Assembly (NCBI GenBank): GCA_900660155.1
Contig: CABFPE010000602.1
Coordinates: 395,407-459,406, forward strand
Direction of reading: 5' to 3'
DNA from: Hofstenia miamia
Taxonomy: Eukaryota; Xenacoelomorpha; Acoela; Hofsteniidae
DNA: 64,000 nucleotides
Under the pieces are notes generated by a model. It did no database searches. It worked only from the letters and a program-made list of their open reading frames with translations, and had not been told where the DNA came from. Below are positions 23,079-38,000 of this stretch, piece after piece (positions within the stretch are counted from its first letter, which is position 1; each line of letters starts with the position of its first letter). The translations under genes were made by a program, and so were the position numbers.

Positions 23079-26000
23079 CTAAACAAAACAGTAACATCAC
23101 TCAATTCAAAGCCTTCTAGAGGCAACCATTCTTCTGAACTCACGACCGGTAAATTCGATTTCTATTGAAAATACAATTTCTCACGTGGGCATGCGTAGAT
23201 GAGCTTGAAGTGGTAAGAAATTATAATAAAAACAGGCATCCCTTTAGATTTTATGCTTGCAATTGCAATGTGTAACCGATTTGAAGTTTTTCTCAATGTT
23301 GAAAGTAGAGTTTAGCAATCAACTTTGCACATGAAGCAGTGTCCTTGATAAAATTCATTGTGGTCAAAATGATTGTTTACAAACCTGAAAAGGAAAACAA
23401 AGATTAACCATCGCATCATAGGTTATAAAATTTTTTTATCAAACTGCTAAAAATATTAACAGCCTAGAATCTACACTATTGCGAGGTTTTAAATAAGCAC
23501 ACAAATGATAAATCAGATAGATTTTTTACCACAATTCCAGTTGAATTTGAAAAATTCGTCTCCATTTTTAAGCACTCAGGTAATAATGGGTTAATCGGAA
23601 CAATTACAAATGTGATTGAACACATATCAAAGTTGTGATACTGGAATGAAACATGTAAAAGCTTGAACTTCAATATTAAAAATTACCATTCAGTGACTCG
23701 TTTATGTGAGCGTAAAACCGTGTTTTCGATGTCCACAGGGAAATAGCGCATTGCACGCAAAGTCATCGCTTCCTCCAAACTACCCACCACAAAAAGTGCA
23801 TCGTGACGTTCTAAAAGATTCACTTAAATAACAAAATCGCAAGTGATGTATAAACTGAAAAGTACCAATCGAAAAACTGCAGTAGATTACTTCATGAACT
23901 ATTGAATTTCGATAAAATGTAAATAATGTGAGATTCATCTACTAGGAGTAGGGCAATCACTTTCTATACTTAAAAATCCTTTTATAGGCCTAACAACATG
24001 ACTTAAAATTGTAATTTTTAGCAGCTAAATCTACACCTAAAAACATCAACCTATTGAAAATTATCGATTTTAACTGTGCCAAGTTGCTTCCGTAAGAATG
24101 TCTGTTTTCTGATAGGAAAGTTTTTAGCTTGCCTAATGACAACTCGACATCTCCGTTAGATTGCTAGCATCTTCTCAACAAATTATATGGAGAAAAGACG
24201 ATTTCCGTTGATTACTTTCTTAAAATCCTGATTTCTCATTTGGTAAAATGTGTAGCTAACAACTTGGCCAAAATATGAGCTAATAGATTTTATGAAGTTT
24301 ATGGTTGCTCTAACTATGATTAAGTCCAGAAAAGAAATCTTACCGCCATCAGCTTGTGTAAGTTCAGTCTTCCTAATAAATCCGAGATAACCAGTGCGAG
24401 CATAAGAGGTTTGTGTGTCACCTGAAGTCAATCGTGAATCGAAGGTGCTCTGCTGCATGATATCTTGCTCCATTGGCGCATAGTAGCCTTTGGCATTGTG
24501 ATTACAATTAACCCAAATCTAAAAGCACAACCCGAGTTTACACTAAATACGAATAAAAATCATTACCTCGCCCAAACGAGAATCCGGGCATTGTGAGCAA
24601 TTCTCAATGTTAGCAATGACTACTTTAACACCCGGGAGAACTTTACCAGATTCCACAAGTTTGATACTGTGTGGACTACCACGACCAACTAATTCGATTC
24701 TAAAAAACAATAATAAGCTTGTGAGGCAATTAATATTATGTATATTATTTTGCACAAATATCATCATATCTACAACCTGTCATTTCGAAGAGCCTTCAGA
24801 CAGACATAGACTGAAGTGGGCTCAGGGGTGAAAGCACCCTGTACGCAAATGGCGGGATTAACTCTACAGCCGAACGAAGTGCTGACCGCGCGCGACTGGA
24901 GACCGAGTGAGCGAAATACGGAGCAGAATTGATGCAGGAGTTTGATGCGAGGCCGCTCCTCAGCAACAATAACACATGTTCTTATGCAGCTTAAATTTAC
25001 ACCACGATCCTAAATGACCAATTCAAACTAGGTAGGCAGGTATATTAAATTCATATCACACATTTGAAAATGTATTCTATAGAAAGTGACGCATTAAAAT
25101 GTCCTATAAATAAATGCATGGAATGCATCAGAAACCAATGAGATTTTTGAAAGACAAGCAAGTAGATTACCTTGAGAAGTTGGGTTTGTGCGCCCAATGA
25201 TTTGTGACTGAGTTCAATAGCATTGTATGAACAGTAGATGTCTCGAATCTTTTCATGACTCGCAGCACAGAGCCACACTGCGGGATTGATTTCCAGCTCG
25301 CTAGGAGCAATGAGTACGGACTCATGACCACAATAAACACTAAAAAATTATATTTTCAAACAGATTACATTAAAACATTGCTTAGCTGCATTGGGAAACT
25401 AGTAAAAATATTTATCTAAAAGGTTTCAGGTATGTTTTCACCAGTTTACAAAAACAACCTTTTCTACAAAATGTGCACCAAGAAAAATAAGGGAAAACTA
25501 AACAAAAATGGAATTTTGGCGACTATCACCTCTAAAAATAAATGATGGAAACTTTTTACTGTCAAAGCGATGGGAAGAAATATGCAACTAGCAGACCATT
25601 AACTTAGAAAGGCAGAAAAAATTATAATCATAATTAGAACACATAATGAAATAAAGCATATGCTTTCTAACTATTTTATAAATCATTAAACTTTAAGTTA
25701 CTTCAACACAAATCTAAAAAAACAAATTAGAAAAGACTCTTATATTTTGAGAATTATACAGTCCGTAGTAAATTTTACATCTGTACATGCATCACTAGTA
25801 TCTACAGTAATTGCAAAATTTATGGTTTATTGTAATGGCATTTTAAACAATTTGGTGGAGTGACTTGCAAAACTGTAGCGAGATTTTAAACATAGGAAAG
25901 AAAATAATAAATGAAATTTCTTGAGGTTATCTGCTAAACAGTGACTGCTTTTATATATATCATCAAATACTAAAATGATGCATTGACTTTCTCTCTGAGA

Positions 26001-29000
26001 GTATTTTTTCTTCGGAATTTAAGATCATTTACTATTATCCTAATTTTAAAAATAAACATTTTCAAATTATTTTTGCAGATTTCTATATGCATTCAAATAT
26101 CACAAAATCAGAAAGACGTACAGAGTAATTACCTGTACAAATTGGTAAACCGTCAAAATTACGACGCTTCTAAGATTAAACACAGCAAAATTTGTAGTTT
26201 GTTTTAATTTCAAATAACTTCTAACTTATTGAAATTTACAATTCAAATACTTAAAAAATAAAGTTATTCTAATAAAAATAACAAACACAGCGAAAACTTT
26301 AAACTACTATTGGTAAATGTTATCTAAAGTTGGAAAAACATACCCTAACAAACACCAAAGAACAAAACCAAGACCAGAATATGGATCTAAACAAAGCAAA
26401 ATGCGCCGCAAATGATACAACTCGCACGCGATTTTCTGTGAGCGACAAAGAGATGCAACACGTGAATGGGTCATTTCTACCCCAGTCAGCATGCCCATCG
26501 TGGAAACGGAGAAGTCTAAGTACACTGTTTCATCCGGACTTTTTGGCGTATACGCAGTCGGCGTCCGGCGTTTTGGAGATTCATCAGTGTCAACAATAGG
26601 AGGCCATGATTTTAAAGAGTTAACGGGATTCGACTCCTAGAGATTAGATGTTCATGATGGCTCTTTTAAATATATATTTTTATATATAAACACACACACA
26701 CACACCATACAACTAAATTTTTAAGTGACTATGATAATATTACAAAAATCACTCTGTGCTGGGAAAATAGCAAAAAACCCGACAGAAAATCGAACTCCAA
26801 TACGAAAAATAAATAATTTTACCAAATGCCAAAACGTCCTTTGCTATGAGACATGTACAGAGAAGACAAGATAACAAAAAGTGTACAGAGAGTATGAAAT
26901 TATAGTAAGAACAAACTTATCTAGCAACTATAAAATAGTCAAATTCAAAGACCCAACGTCATTACATATTCTAATATGACGTCACTAGCTTTTCGATCAC
27001 AAGATTTTAAATAAAATATTGAAATGTAGATTTAATAGCAATCAAAAGTGCATTAAAATGTACTCATTGCTTAGCAAGTGTTGTAATAGTAATGAATTAG
27101 TGGCAATGATGGTAATAAATGAATAAAAACAATAATGTGCAAGTGAGTTGAGTTACAAGACAATGAAATACGACCACGACATGCAAATACGAAACAACTC
27201 TAAAATTCTGGTCTTAACCACAGCACAGTTCGAAGCAAGGGATATATTTGCAAAATTTCTGAGTTTGAACACTAAATCAATTCAACTAGGTCAAAAATGA
27301 TAATCATTGGAGTTTTTGAACTAAAGGTTTAATGTAAGGGTTGGAAATATTTGAATTTTGGTCATTCCAAATCACTATTTAGGTTGCCTCGAAGAACGCT
27401 GGTAGAACCTGACTTTTAAAGTTGAAAAACATAGGGCTGTGCGATCAGACCTGAATCAATACGACTAATTTAGTTTGGATTTTAGTCCCCAATGATGATG
27501 AAAATATATTTTTCAAATGTTGAAGAGTCTATTGAAAACATTAGTGTTCGCACAGTGCTGTAAAGAGATACGAGATAGTCACTAATCACCGAGAAGCATG
27601 CAAAAGAATACCTTTCGTTGACTTCGTTTACTTTCTTGCGTGGCTAACTGCTAGACGAAATACGAATTAGAGCTTGCTATGCATTGTACATGCGATTCGT
27701 AATCGTGAAGGAAGGATACAAAGATAGTCCTTAATCTTAGCATCACCGATTAGTTAAGGGAGACTGTGATGCATTCAATGAGAACAATTACTGATATAAA
27801 CTAACTTCAGAGAAAATAGGTTCAAATAATATTTTAGTATACACTTTTAATGCTAGAGCTTGTATTTTAGCGAAAAGAAGCCCTAATTATTGTCCTTGCC
27901 AAATGGGATCGGACACGCAAAACTGAACCGTCAATCGAAACCGAATATTTCTTTTATAGGTTTTGTATGAGTTTTTTTAACCATTGTCAATTCAAGGCTA
28001 TTCAGATGCTATCTTTGGATTTTATCAGTTGACAATAATGGACGAGATACCGTTTGTCAAACGTGAGCTCTCCCCTGCTGAAAAATTCTAATTGTGCGAG
28101 TCCATCAGTATTTCATTAAAGAAAAGCATGAAGGAAGGGCAGGATCTCAAAGACCAGTACGGAAGCGTGTAGCTGAAGCGCTAGGCTTCTCAACAAATAC
28201 TGTTGCTAGGACTATTGCTCAGTGGAACAAGAATAAGGATCCATCATTTTCAGATGAACCGGTCGTCAGAGGGAAACCCCCTGCATGCTACTCTGCTACT
28301 CTAACTACTAAAAATTTCAAAGTACTTTAAAGGCATTATTCGAAACATTCAATGCTAATCGCTTCTAAATTAAATGTAGTTTCTAAAATATATGGATGGT
28401 TCAGCAAATTCGAAATTTTGTACTTTTGACTACTGTTTAACCAGTGTCAGATCCCAAATGGCGAGGACAATAAAATGATATGTTTATTAAATGGAATTCC
28501 ATTTATTCTACCTTGGATTTAAGAATTTTCATGATGAAGTTGTTGGTAAGAATAACCGCAGCTTGGCTTGCTTCAACCGCCATTCGCACAGTGGGCAGGG
28601 TTTCTGGAATATTGTATGGATGAGGAGGCCGAACTGCAATTGGAATGCAACCTAAAAGTCGCGTGAACGACAACATTCAAGATAAAATATAAAAGAATGA
28701 TAGTTCATTTTGTAAAGTAAGCAGGCGATGCATGAATTAATTAAAAAAACATGCTTTTCTTTATAGGAGGTGAATGTTTCTAGACAGTAATTTTAATAGA
28801 AACAATTAATAGTTAATTGAACTAAATTAAAACATAATTGCGATTTTAATGAAAACGCATAGAAAAATTAACCGCTATTTATTGAGAAAGTAATTTCTCA
28901 CCACCAAAACAATCTCCTTTAGGAGGCAATACTTTAAACCCATTGAATTGTCTTATTAAAATTAAATCTATGAAATAGTATTGAAATAAAACTACAGACA

Positions 29001-32000
29001 AAGGCGATTGATTCACCGTCTATGCATGTAAGAAGCAGTAATTTGAGAGTATTGTTGTTCTGATGAAGAAAACAATTATAAAATATTACAATGTTGGAGA
29101 AGGAAAGGAAAGAAAAATGCTGTAAACGAATTCTTATGCACTAGGCGTTTGGGAATGAAAACGGGAAAACAGAATTATTTTCGAAATAAAGACTTAAATA
29201 TGAAAATTTTAAAATACATTTAGATGTATCAAAAATAAGAACTGGTAACACTGGGTAGGAATAGTGTTTTACAATGTGAGAATAATTTGGCGTTGCGAGT
29301 TTTTCAATTCCATAAAGAGGAATGAGAGTGTGGAAATTTTTTTCGTGCAGAAGTGCTTTGAAAAAATTCCCTCAACTAATAGAAATATTTCACAAAGCTA
29401 CCTAATAAAAGTTAATTGAATAACAATTAAATTTAATAATAAAACTAATGCATGTTGCATTCAGAGAAGCAATCAAAGGCAACAAAACAATTCACTCTCT
29501 AAAGGTTTATAAAAAAACTTATAGCGCCATTTAAATAATTTAACTAATCATGAACGCAAAGGAGTATCCTATTAGAATAATTAAAGCTTAAGCACAGCTC
29601 TCGAACGGATATGCGAGGATTTATAAAGTACTCTCTAAATAATAGACCGTCGCTCATTAAAAAGGCGCTCACTTGATAATGGCGAGTGGTAGGAACAAAG
29701 CGCGGATTTTAATACCCACCGATGGACTACAAGAATGGTTAATTGTTATCTCAATAGTGGTTGATCTATTTATTACATCAGGTATGCCTTTTGCTCTCAC
29801 AATTCGGTATGAAGACTTATTAAACGAGGTGTTTCACAAGACACGTGTCCCGCATTTCCTAACCGCTCAGATTCTAGTAACGCCAATTAGCATTCCTTAT
29901 ATTCTCATACCATGTCTTGCAAAGGTCATTGAGAAGTATCCATGCGAAAAGCGACTTCATTGCGTGGGCGCTGTAGGCTGCTGCATCGCATTTATGATAG
30001 TCTCAGTAGAGCTGAATGCAGTCATCAACATCTGTCTTCACATAACTTCGGCTATTCTCGCGGGAATTGGAAGTTCTCTGTGCATTCAATCCTCAATCTC
30101 GATTCTTCACAAGTACTTCAGACAAAATCTCTGTTTTGCGATGGTGTTGGCAAATGTTGGAAAACACTTGGGGATTATCATACTATCGTGGTTGGCAAAG
30201 AAATCACAGAATTTCATCAGTCTCGAGGTATATTTCATTCTTTGCGCATTAATTACTGGAATTTTACTAATTCCACTATCAGTGAAATGGGAAGAGAGAA
30301 ACGAGGGAGCAAAGGAAATTGAAGACGTAAAAAATGATAGTAGTACGGAAGCAGGTGATTCACCTGTCGATGAGAACACATCGTTAAGTCCTGACAACAC
30401 AGAGAAGCTAAGTGACGAGAACTACGAAAAAACGGATTCATCTAGTCAGGAAATGAAATCAACATCAAGTCCTTACAAATCAAAAATCGTCCCGCATGAA
30501 AAGGAATGTCTACTAACAAATGCAACAATTGAATCAAAAAATCTAGATGCAACCATGGAAACTAAAACTTCAACACCAGTGAAAGAAAAAAAAGATTCAA
30601 TTTCCTTTCCCAAAAAATTAATTAGCAAACAGCTAAGGAGATTTAGTTTAAACCCTGTAAACAACAATGCTGCGCCAAAGGAACCACTTCGAAGACATAG
30701 TTGTACACCGGTGAAAAGCCACGGTGTTGCTCTAAACAACTGGAACATACACTCTCCATTCAAGACTAACAGCTGTGTATCAGTGTCCCCAATGAAAGAA
30801 AAACTACGATCAAGTAATGATCCACGCCTCTCCTTTGACAATGATCAATATACCACGATGTATAAACAAAGAATGATTATGGCAAATGATAAAAGAGTTT
30901 ATTCAAAAAAACATAGCTTTGGACCTCGTCCATTGTTGGCAAATGATCAATCAAAGATATATTATAGTCAAAATTCTCTAGCATACAATAACAGCTTCCA
31001 CAACATCAGGGCTGCGATGGAAGAAAAGAGAAATAGAAGCCAGAGTGTTACTCTTATGAAGTCAGATAAAAGAATAATTGTAAAACCTCAAAAGAAAGAC
31101 CCTATTGTGATAAATAAACAAGCAATGCATCATCGAAGTGTAGGGCTTCTGCCACCATTGTATCCCACAGCTAATGAGAACAATCTCACAGAACCAAGAA
31201 GACATAGCTACGCGAATTCAAAATCGAAAAGAAAATCACTAACACATTACCAAAGCGCGAGACTCTCCCCTAGTTTTAAGAAGAAAGAGCCACCCGTTCA
31301 GAAAAATCAAGAGTCAAGTATCACTCTGTCTCCAATGATTTCTAACGATGGTAGAAAGCTAAGCATAAGAAGCTGTTCCGATTACTCCGTACCTTTTGAA
31401 ATTCTAGAAACCGAAGACAATGATGGAAGGAATGAATCTAGCTTACTGATTATAACCAATTGGAAGTACTTTGCTTATATAGTTATAGTATGCAGCATCC
31501 GTTCGGCTTCCTATATTTACATGATATTTATCTCCTATTTGGTGATGAACTACAACATGGCTATTTTATCTTGTATTGGGATATCCAGTCTTCTGGGTCA
31601 AGTGGTCAATGGCGTCATTGGTGATTATGAGGAAGTGAATCGCATGTGCTTGATGGGTGGATTTGCGTTAGCAGGCAGTGTGTCAATCATTCTCAACGTT
31701 ACGAGTGACCATTTCGTGATAAGGCTCTGCTCAGCGCTCTTATTTGGCTTCACGACATCAATCAACTCTCACTTGTTCACAGCCCTGCTCACTGAGATCG
31801 TGACAACTAACAACCACATTGCAATCATGTACGACACTCTGCAAGTGTCACAGGGAGTGTTCCTGCAGGTGCTGACGGGCATGATCGGATTCCTGTTTGA
31901 TTCGTACTGGGTGATGAGTGGGAATGAGCTCTTTTACACGTGCGGCATTTTGATGGGATTTGGGAGCATTTTGACGTTAATGTTGTTTATGAACACCATC

Positions 32001-35000
32001 TAATGCAGAATGTGGAATGCACATTTAGTGTTAACAATATTTTTTAGCATTAGCTACATATATGTAAAATTGTGTCGAAATATATGTTACTTTATCATTA
32101 TAATTTCAAATGCAAACTCAACAAACTTTTATCCTTTAATTCAAGACAAGTAAAACGCATTACATACCATNCCCCCCCCCCCCCCCCCCCCCCGCTCTTC
32201 GTCATATAGGAAAATAGCAAAATATTCTATACTTGCTATTTGTAAATAAATTCTGTTTACACATTCTCTATAATGTAAAAAGTTACAGTAGATTACGAAT
32301 TTAGGCTTTATTCATAACTAGATGTGTAAAACACAAATCCTCTTACCTAAATAAAGGCAACCGTAGAAAGCTGCAATTAAATCGATTCCTGGTGGGTAAA
32401 TAAGGGCCACGTGGATGCCTACACGAGCTTTAACCTTCTCGTGTAATAGAGCAGCGATTTTCTCAGCCTTCTTGTGCAAGGAAGAGCAGGTTGCTCGCTG
32501 TACACAATTCATCTTTGAGTTTAACTGTGTAAATAGAACATTCTCTGGATGGCGAACAGCACGTCGTCTAAGCATTTCAGCGACAAATATAGAGGCCGAG
32601 TCCTGCTCTAATACGCCACTGCCAACTAAAATGACTTATTTAGGCATTCAAGCAATACAATAAAGTTTGCATATTCACAAAGAGTCACGACTACTCAAAG
32701 GAGTAAACAAGGTCAACCAATAATAGGGAACAACATTTAATCCAGGGTCAAGCCAAGCAAGATAATAATTAAACTCGGAAATGTCAAAATACATAATTGA
32801 AAAAAATATTAAAAAGTTAAAATATAAAAATAAAAGTTTATGGAAGTTAAAAGAATTTTTGTAGTAACAAAATATTAATGACCTTTAGATAAAAACACCA
32901 ATAATCAATGATCAAAGTATAAACGGCCTCTTTCAATATAATGTAGATATTTTACAAATTATAACACTAAAAGATTAAACTTTGAAGAAATATCTGCCAT
33001 GAGTGGTAGAGAACTTCAATGTCCTTCAACTTGAAGACATACATTTTGTGATTTTGATAAGTCTACTCAATACAAACAAATATATCAATGAATAGGCCAG
33101 TAAGTTAGAAGTAGTGAAGATGTCAAGAGTCTGATGTTAAGGCTACATTAGCACTAGAAAGCCCAAAGCAGTCAAAATGGATATGATTCAACATTAATAT
33201 AGATGTCATTTCACTAGTCCCGTGAATTGTTAATTCAAATTTCCTGACTTCATTCCTTTCTTAACCCATAGAATTGAGCAATATCTTTTATAAACTCTAT
33301 GATCTTTTTGTTTATATTTTCAAGAAATATAAAGTTCGTCAATCTTAACCACACATTATTATTTATCAAAGGGATTATCCGCCGATTGACATTGTAATCA
33401 CCAATCCTGTTCATTTGAACAATATCTGCAGCACACTAGAAGACTGCACTGCGTTACTAATAGCTGAACGACACCACAGAAGAGGGAGTGAAGAGGCTTC
33501 TGCTCTGATCTTAATTCTGAAGATGACAATTCAAATGCTGCCAATTTTCATGAGGAAAACTATCCTTTTTCAACTGATAACTCATCTAATGAATGTGAAA
33601 GGATAATGTAGTCATAGATTTACTACAAGGATGTATAGCATTCAACAGTTTCCAGGAAAGATCTCATTATCTAAATTGCGAAACCCTCCTGACACATCAT
33701 TCGTATTCTCAAGAGCTCAAAACATGCAACGCCATGAAACCACAGATGCTCAGCAAAGGGAAACAATGCGCAACTCAAAACTGCCGAAATAAAACAAGGA
33801 CCAACTGTAATAAATGCAAATAGTCACGAGGTGGATCACGTGTTGTTCTAGAAGAAAAATGTGTTTTCTGTGAGTGTAAATAGCCAAAATATTGAATAAA
33901 CTTAGTTCTTGTCGTTTGGCAGGGATAAAAATTAAACATTTTAGAAATAACAGCACTTTATTATTTGAGGATCTTTAGAAATAGATAATTTGATGCTGTC
34001 ATTTATTACCGCCACGGGTATTAATGGTTGAACAGAAACTGGGCGTTCTAGCGTTAAAAAAACACGTCAATAGCTGGAGGCTGCGCATCCTAATACCATT
34101 ATTAGCAAATTTCTACAATCAAATATATAAGAACGAGAAATATAACCCCTCCACATTTCATTAATAAAGAGCTGAACGAACTGAAAAACTTTACCATACT
34201 AGTACATATTCATGGATTTATGCATTATCAAAGTGTTATCACTACACCGAAGCCTTAGACTTAGCAGGCACTAAAAATGATGCCAACATCAGCGAACGCA
34301 GCTGTCGTATTAATATTACATTACATTTCAAACGAATTCTTTCAAAGCAAAGTGTAAAGATAGAAAAGTGCGAGGTTACAAATTGAGTATAGATACGTTT
34401 GGTTCATAGATGTTCAACAAACCACAAAAGACTAACGAAAGTACAAAAAAATGAAATACGAGCTGTACATACCGTGTAATAGGTAAAAGCCTGAATAAAA
34501 CAAATAAAACAACCCATGATTAAAAATTAACATATTGTCCAATGTAAATAAATTCATAGTGAAAATATTACATTGAATCATAAAACTCCATATGCAGTCA
34601 AACCTCATTCCAACACAAACCCTAGGGCAGTTGAGCCAAATACATTATTTTGGGGATTATTCAAATTCAAATAGAACTATTTGAAACAAATGTGAAAGAA
34701 ACTTATTGATAACTGAAATACTAAACAGAATATTGTGTGAAAAAGTGTCCCCATAGACCTGCTTGGGAGATGCTAGAGATGGCGCCGTAAATTTGCATCC
34801 CTCTACTTCCAACCACAAATTGTTTCGACTAATCATTTATTTTTGTATATCAATTTGTGCTGATTGTCATGTGCATATGGGGGATGGGGGGTAAAATATG
34901 GTATGGCAATATTATGGTACCTTTAAATTCCATAATTGATATGGTGATGATGTTTGCCATTAGAACATAAGCGAAAATTTTAGTTTCTACATGGATTTCG

Positions 35001-38000
35001 AGAAAATCCCCCAATATAGTTCGGATAATACTGAATAGGTGTTCCACTGTGAGTTTGGAGCCCACTGCCGGTTTTCTAGAGCCTATAATTCTGTAATTAC
35101 TGGCCGGCATGCCGTTTGGAAAATTCCAAAATGTCGGAAATTTAATAGCCCAAATTAAGCAAAAATGTCTTTTTATCTGATAATAAGAGAATATTTTGTT
35201 TAGTAGAAAATCAAAAAAATTATAATTAGAATAATAAGTGAATCTATCTCTCAGCAATTTTCTATGAAGTGAGGTTTTCCACTTTTTTCAAAGACAATCA
35301 AAAATTGTAGAAGCAAATTTTGAAAACATTGATAATTATGTGATGTATTTCTACTTACATGCTTGATGAATGGTTGGTACTAAATTGCTAAGAATAATTA
35401 ATTTTACTATATCAAGATCAACTTGAAAAATCGATTGATATTAATTTTAATACAGTAAAGGTTTTGGGAGCGTGGTCGAATTCGAAGGAATAGCAAATAA
35501 ATAGAAAAATATTAAAATAGAATAATAATGCCGTTTAGTTGTATCAAACTATGGTAAAAAAATTCGTGTTGAAAAGCGTTTACCAATCAAACGATGACAT
35601 AATTACTGCAACCAATTCAATTTTTAGGTAAAGACCAAATTTCTTCCACTCATAAGCAGCGAAAAAAATTATGTAGTCAATCTGTGTTGTGTGTGAGCAA
35701 TGTGCAATGAGCGGCTGATCAATAGTGTATATTTTGGCGAACATTTTACAGGCGTAAAATGCCATTTTCAATGCGTTTTTACGGTTAAAAAACACACTAC
35801 AAGAATACCATTATGGGACAATTATTGCAAAATATGAAACCACTTTCCATAAAGAATGGACATATAAAATCTTGTGCATTCCACTATGGTATGGCAATCA
35901 TTATTCTTAATCCATTATTGTTTTACCACCCCATGCATGTGCATCATCGCCCTCCTCCAAATCATTTGATGCGTCCTCAAGAACTGAAAACTGGGAGGTA
36001 TAGTAGAAGCAGATACTCTTCCGAAACCCGTTTTACAATTTTTTTCATATTGCGCAATTTTGAATGGTTTCTCAGTATGCAATGACAATTTTTATTTGCT
36101 TGACTAATGTTGAGAATTGCACAATTTTGAGATGCCCTATGTTATTCGAGGGTATACCGAATTGAGGTTTGACTGCATATATGTATATTAGCAATGACCG
36201 ATAAATTTTTCCATTAATGTTAATAGAGGAATTCGACCAAATTTTGGGCTAATAAACCGATTATTTGCAACCGAATTTGTAGAAGAAAATTATTACATTT
36301 TAAGCATTTTCTAAATAAAAAGTTGAATTCAAATTGTGTTTAAGCTGTAGGAAGTGTATAGTGCTAAATCAATATATATAGTGCTGAATCCAGAGTCGAA
36401 TAAACAGTTTTTTGTCATAAACAATAACTTTCTTTTGNTGGACACTGACGAGATTAGACGCATTTCCTTACAAATTCCCTCACTCCANTGACTAATGTTG
36501 AGAATTGCACAATTTTGAGATGCCCTATGTTATTCGAGGGTATACCGAATTGAGGTTTGACTGCATATATGTATATTAGCAATGACCGATAAATTTTTCC
36601 ATTAATGTTAATAGAGGAATTCGACCAAATTTTGGGCTAATAAACCGATTATTTGCAACCGAATTTGTAGAAGAAAATTATTACATTTTAAGCATTTTCT
36701 AAATAAAAAGTTGAATTCAAATTGTGTTTAAGCTGTAGGAAGTGTATAGTGCTAAATCAATATATATAGTGCTGAATCCAGAGTCGAATAAACAGTTTTT
36801 TGTCATAAACAATAACTTTCTTTTGCAAAAGTATCTCGGTCATAAATTGAATTTTTCAAGAATGAAGTTAGCACTGTCAGTACTGGGCTACTAGGCCCAA
36901 TAAACGAAGCCGCTATAACTCTCGAAGACTACCTGCAATTGAATTAAAACTTCGCAATGTATACTTTGGCAAAGAATCGATCAAAAAATTCCCAATTGTG
37001 TCAATATGCATTTCCGCCGTAAAACAACGACGCCATTAAAAAGGTAGGTTAGGAAAAATTGTTGATATTTATATATGTTCATTAATCGGCAATTGTGAGT
37101 TGTCCGACAGCTCTCTTCAATGTTTAAATTATAATTATTTAACACAACGAAAGTGAAAGAGGACAGAACACATTTAGTTGCTTTAAACATTTTTAGTCCT
37201 TAACAAACAATATTTGCCCTTCTAACTGCAAGTACTAAAAACACTATCTATCGAAAGTAGTTCAAAATTTAGATTATTCAGATGTGTTGAAAAGTCCCCT
37301 TCTAATATATATCCGGTTGTCAGGAAAGTTTGTGCCGATTTATGGTGGTTTAAATTACGACATATTTTAGAACATGACTGAGTCCAGAAAATAGGCTTTC
37401 AAAACACTCCAATTTTGAGCACAGTTAAGCTATCTTTTCGTGGAAGAAGGTTTATGTTCCGATAACCTGCGTTAATTCTTTCACCTTCTAAAATGAAGGA
37501 TAAGAAAGTTCATTTTCGGCTCTTCTTTTTCCGTAGAAGGAAAAATGCTTCACAAACAACCAAAGAAATATGCGCAGTTTACAGTGATGTTTCTTTATCA
37601 GAAAGAACTGTACTTAAGTGGTTTGCACGGTTCCGAGATGGAGATTGTAGCTTTATTGATAAAGTGCGATCAGACAGATCATTCACTACAGATGATCACC
37701 AAATCATATCATTAATTAAGAATAACTCATTTTGCACAAGCCTAGAATTGGCAGAAATCCTCAACTCATCAAAATCCGTCGTTCATGAGCATCTGGTAAA
37801 GCCTGGGTACACAAATCGCTACGATGTGTGGGTGCCACATGAGTTCAGTGAGAAGAACCTTTTGGATGGCATTTCCATCTGTGATTGTTTTATAAACGGA
37901 ATGAGAACGTACCTTTTTGAAAGCAAATTGTGACAGGTGATGAGAAACGCATTATCTACCGAAATGTTTAGAGAAAGAGATCATGGAGTAAGCGACATGA

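Noticed and set aside
22886-23168. Plus-strand frames opposite the last DIP2 exon
   Set aside because: Antisense shadows of a highly conserved exon.
24777-25009. GC-rich block as a possible RNA gene or CpG island
   Set aside because: It translates cleanly into conserved DIP2 sequence with splice sites at both ends.
30107-30841. Minus-strand frames of 97-122 codons inside the transporter gene
   Set aside because: Shadows of the plus-strand 774-codon gene, with no motifs.
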